Part shown: piece by piece, positions 61,995 to 64,000 of the stretch
How the letters are laid out: every line of letters starts with the position of its first letter
Position numbering within the stretch: the first letter of the stretch is position 1
Assembly (NCBI RefSeq): GCF_008802405.1
Contig: NZ_VZDO01000005.1
Location: 62,001-126,000 of the forward strand
From: Plantimonas leprariae
GTDB taxonomy: Bacteria; Pseudomonadota; Alphaproteobacteria; Rhizobiales; Rhizobiaceae
Direction: 5' to 3'
Length of the DNA stretch: 64,000 nucleotides
The notes under the pieces: generated by a model
Told to the model about the DNA's origin: nothing
The model's database searches: none
The model's input: only the letters and a program-made list of their open reading frames with translations
Translations under genes and position numbers: made by a program

Positions 61995-62010
61995 CCTCCC
62001 GAAAGGGAGG
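61995..62010 (+). promoter_or_regulatory. Leader hairpin with GAAA tetraloop
   Basis: A perfect CCTCCC-GAAA-GGGAGG stem-loop, 20 bases before the ATG of the TPR-like gene. GGGAGG could pair with 16S rRNA but sits too far upstream of the start, and the hairpin hides it. It may tune translation or stabilise the transcript. Confidence 0.4.
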
Positions 62011-62030
62011 CCGGCGACCGTTCGGACGAG

Positions 62031-62906
62031 ATGATGAGCGACGAGACGTTCTTTCGCGAGGTCAACGAGGAGATCCGCCAGCAGCGCGTCCACGACCTGT
62101 GGAAGCGTTTCGGCCGGTTGATCCTCGCCGCCGCCGTGCTCGCGGTGATCGCGGCTGGCGCCTATGTCGCCTGGCGCGAGTACCAGCTCAGCAAGGCGAA
62201 CGCGGCCGGCGACCGCTTCACCGCGGCGGTGGACCTCGCCGATCAGAACAAGCCCGACGAGGCGCTGAAGCAGTTGCAAGCCATCGCGGCGGACGGCTTC
62301 GGCTCCTATCCGCAGCTTGCCACCCTCCGCATCGCCTCGATCCACGCCCGCCAGGGCGATGCAAAGGCGGCGCTGGAAGGGTTCGACAAGGTCGCGAACG
62401 ACGCGAACGCGCCGAAATCGCTGCGCGACATCGCCTCGATCCGGGCCGGCTACGTCCTCGTCGACACCGGCAGCCTCGACGACGTCCGCGCCCGCGTGGA
62501 GCGCCTGTCCGGCGATGCCGAGCCGCTGCGCTACGCGGCGCGCGAGGCGCTGGGCCTCGCCGCCTGGAAGGCCGGCAAGCTCGACGACGCCAAGCGTTTC
62601 CTGCAGGCGAACCGCGACGATCCACGGACGCCGCAGGGCATCGCGCTGCGCACCAACGTCGTGCTCGCCCTCGCCGAAGCCGGCACCACCCCGGAAACGG
62701 CTGCCGCCGAAGCCGCCACCGCGCCGGCGGCGGCTCCTGCACCGGCAGCGGCGCTGCCCGACACGCCGATCCCGCTCGACCTTTCCTCGCCGCCGGGATC
62801 GCCCGAGCCCACCGAAGCCGCGCCGGACGCCGGCATTCCGCCGGCGGCACCGGAGGCTCCCGCGCCCGCCGCCCCTGCCGGGGCGCCGGCCGCTCCGTCG
62901 AACTGA
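62031..62906 (+). CDS. Membrane-anchored TPR-like protein (YfgM type)
   Basis: A 291-aa protein. The short cytoplasmic N-terminus ([28 protein letters not shown]) leads to one transmembrane helix ([20 protein letters not shown]). A periplasmic helical TPR-like region follows (about 50-220), and then a 70-residue Ala/Pro tail. It matches the tetratricopeptide-like membrane proteins commonly located just before der, as in E. coli YfgM near BamB/Der, which act with the SecYEG/periplasmic chaperone network. It starts at ATG 62031 or 62034. Confidence 0.85.
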   Translation: MMSDETFFREVNEEIRQQRVHDLWKRFGRLILAAAVLAVIAAGAYVAWREYQLSKANAAGDRFTAAVDLADQNKPDEALKQLQAIAADGFGSYPQLATLRIASIHARQGDAKAALEGFDKVANDANAPKSLRDIASIRAGYVLVDTGSLDDVRARVERLSGDAEPLRYAAREALGLAAWKAGKLDDAKRFLQANRDDPRTPQGIALRTNVVLALAEAGTTPETAAAEAATAPAAAPAPAAALPDTPIPLDLSSPPGSPEPTEAAPDAGIPPAAPEAPAPAAPAGAPAAPSN

Positions 62907-62917
62907 CGGCCGCCTCG

Positions 62918-64000
62918 ATGGTGTCCGTCGCGATCGTCGGCCGGCCGAACGTCGGCAAGTCGACGCTGTTCAACCGGCTGGTCGGCAAGCGCTTGGCGCT
63001 CGTCGACGACCGTCCCGGCGTGACGCGCGATCGGCGCGGCGGCGAAGCGCGGCTGCTCGACCTCGAATTCTCGATCATCGACACGGCTGGCCTGGAAACC
63101 GCCCCGAACGAGAGCCTGGAGGCGCGTATGCGCGGCCAGACCGAGCGGGCGATCGAGGAGGCCGACCTTTCGCTGTTCCTGGTCGACGCGAAGTCGGGGA
63201 TCACGCCGGACGACAAGTTCTTCGGCGACCTTCTGCGCCGCCGCGGTCGGCCGGTCGTGCTCGTCGCCAACAAGTCCGAGGCGCGGGGATCCGACGCCGG
63301 CTTCTACGACAGCTATTCGCTGGGGCTCGGCGAGCCGGTCGCGATCTCGGCCGAGCACGGCGAGGGCATGGGGGATCTCCGCGACGCGATGGTCGCCGCG
63401 CTCGGGCCCGACGCCTTCGCCCTGGACGAGGAGGAGGTGGAGGAAGCGGAAACCTCCGTGCCGATCACGCCGCCCGGCGGCGATGACGAAGAGGTGATCG
63501 AGGCCTACGACGCGACGAAGCCGCTGCGCATCGCCGTGGTCGGGCGGCCGAACGCCGGCAAGTCAACGCTGGTCAACCGCTTCCTCGGCGAGGACCGGCT
63601 GTTGACCGGGCCGGAGGCCGGCATCACGCGCGATTCGATCTCGGTGGAATGGGACTGGCGCGGCCGGCGGATCAAGATGTTCGACACGGCGGGCCTCCGC
63701 CGGCGGGCGAAGGTGCAGGAGAAGCTGGAGAAGCTTTCCGTCGCCGACGCGCTGCGCGCCGTGAAGTTCGCGGAGGTCGTGGTGATCGTGCTCGACGCCG
63801 CCATCCCCTTCGAGCGGCAGGATCTGGCCATCGCCGACCTCGTGGTGCGCGAGGGCCGTGCGCCGGTGATCGCCTTCAACAAGTGGGACCTCGTGGAGGA
63901 CCGGCAGGCCGTGCTCGCGGCCTTGCGCGAGATGACCGAACGGCTCCTGCCGCAGGCGCGCGGCATCCGCGCGGTGCCGGTGTCCGGCGAAACCGGCGAG
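62918..64000 (+). CDS. der: Ribosome-biogenesis GTPase Der (EngA), N-terminal part
   Basis: The first 361 codons of Der; the gene runs off the right edge. Two tandem GTPase domains are visible, the hallmark of Der. The first has G1 GRPNVGKS, G3 DTAG and NKSE as a variant G4. The second has G1 GRPNAGKS (near residue 210), G3 DTAGL and NKWD. An acidic linker ([11 protein letters not shown]) separates them. Der acts in 50S subunit assembly. It starts ATG-GTG 12 bp after the TPR-like gene. The C-terminal KH-like domain is outside the window. Confidence 0.95.
   Translation, partial: MVSVAIVGRPNVGKSTLFNRLVGKRLALVDDRPGVTRDRRGGEARLLDLEFSIIDTAGLETAPNESLEARMRGQTERAIEEADLSLFLVDAKSGITPDDKFFGDLLRRRGRPVVLVANKSEARGSDAGFYDSYSLGLGEPVAISAEHGEGMGDLRDAMVAALGPDAFALDEEEVEEAETSVPITPPGGDDEEVIEAYDATKPLRIAVVGRPNAGKSTLVNRFLGEDRLLTGPEAGITRDSISVEWDWRGRRIKMFDTAGLRRRAKVQEKLEKLSVADALRAVKFAEVVVIVLDAAIPFERQDLAIADLVVREGRAPVIAFNKWDLVEDRQAVLAALREMTERLLPQARGIRAVPVSGETGE

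Noticed and set aside
1-64000. tRNA, rRNA, CRISPR, insertion sequence or prophage content
   Set aside because: No repeat-spacer pattern, transposase, integrase or tRNA-like cloverleaf was noticed on reading. A tRNAscan or IS search would be needed to exclude short remnants.

Overview
The window is high-GC, densely packed DNA with many 4-nt start/stop overlaps and almost no intergenic space. Gene families and order fit an alphaproteobacterium of the Hyphomicrobiales (Rhizobiales) type: an Agrobacterium-like imp/hcp type VI secretion layout with a tagF-pppA fusion and two tssC genes, an ExoY-type sugar transferase, a DUF6481 protein, and many ABC uptake systems. The species cannot be named from sequence alone. 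No rRNA, tRNA, insertion sequence, phage gene or CRISPR array was seen.

Layout. (1) 1-3248: end of an endonuclease/exonuclease/phosphatase-type gene, then a minus-strand MarR / sensor kinase / single-domain response regulator operon. (2) 3518-7541: a complete ABC importer (binding protein, two permeases, ATPase). (3) 7547-13000: pdxI-like aldo/keto reductase with a divergent LysR regulator, prfC, a VOC protein, a DUF6481 protein and an ExoY-type sugar transferase with a clear intrinsic terminator. (4) 13248-18598: ydcS-ydcT-ydcU-ydcV-patD in the E. coli order (putrescine/polyamine-type uptake plus gamma-aminobutyraldehyde oxidation). (5) 18693-28212: ghrA-like reductase, DHA2-type MFS exporter, universal stress protein, an RND pump with its adaptor, a probable small membrane protein and a Wza-like polysaccharide export lipoprotein. 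(6) 28421-51531: a type VI secretion locus in two divergent operons: tssA-B-C1-C2-tagJ-tssE-F-G-tagH-tssK-L-M-tagF/pppA on the minus strand, and tssH-hcp-X-Y on the plus strand. (7) 51627-60094: two convergent ROK regulators and a glycoside operon (binding protein, two MalFG-type permeases, GH38 alpha-mannosidase). (8) 60365-64000: aldo/keto reductase, YbaK-type deacylase, TPR-like membrane protein and the start of der.

The most interesting region is the T6SS. Downstream of hcp is an unrecognised two-gene unit (49610-51531). Gene X is a cytosolic-type protein with one strong hydrophobic stretch. Gene Y carries a Sec signal peptide and starts on a TTG overlapping X's stop. This is the arrangement expected of an effector-immunity pair. 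A perfect 17-bp-arm hairpin separates hcp from X. The threonine-phosphorylation switch of this T6SS class also looks dismantled: no PpkA kinase is present, the fused PP2C domain has lost several metal ligands, and the TagH FHA domain lacks its usual Ser-Arg-x-His. No vgrG, PAAR or tssJ lies in the window.
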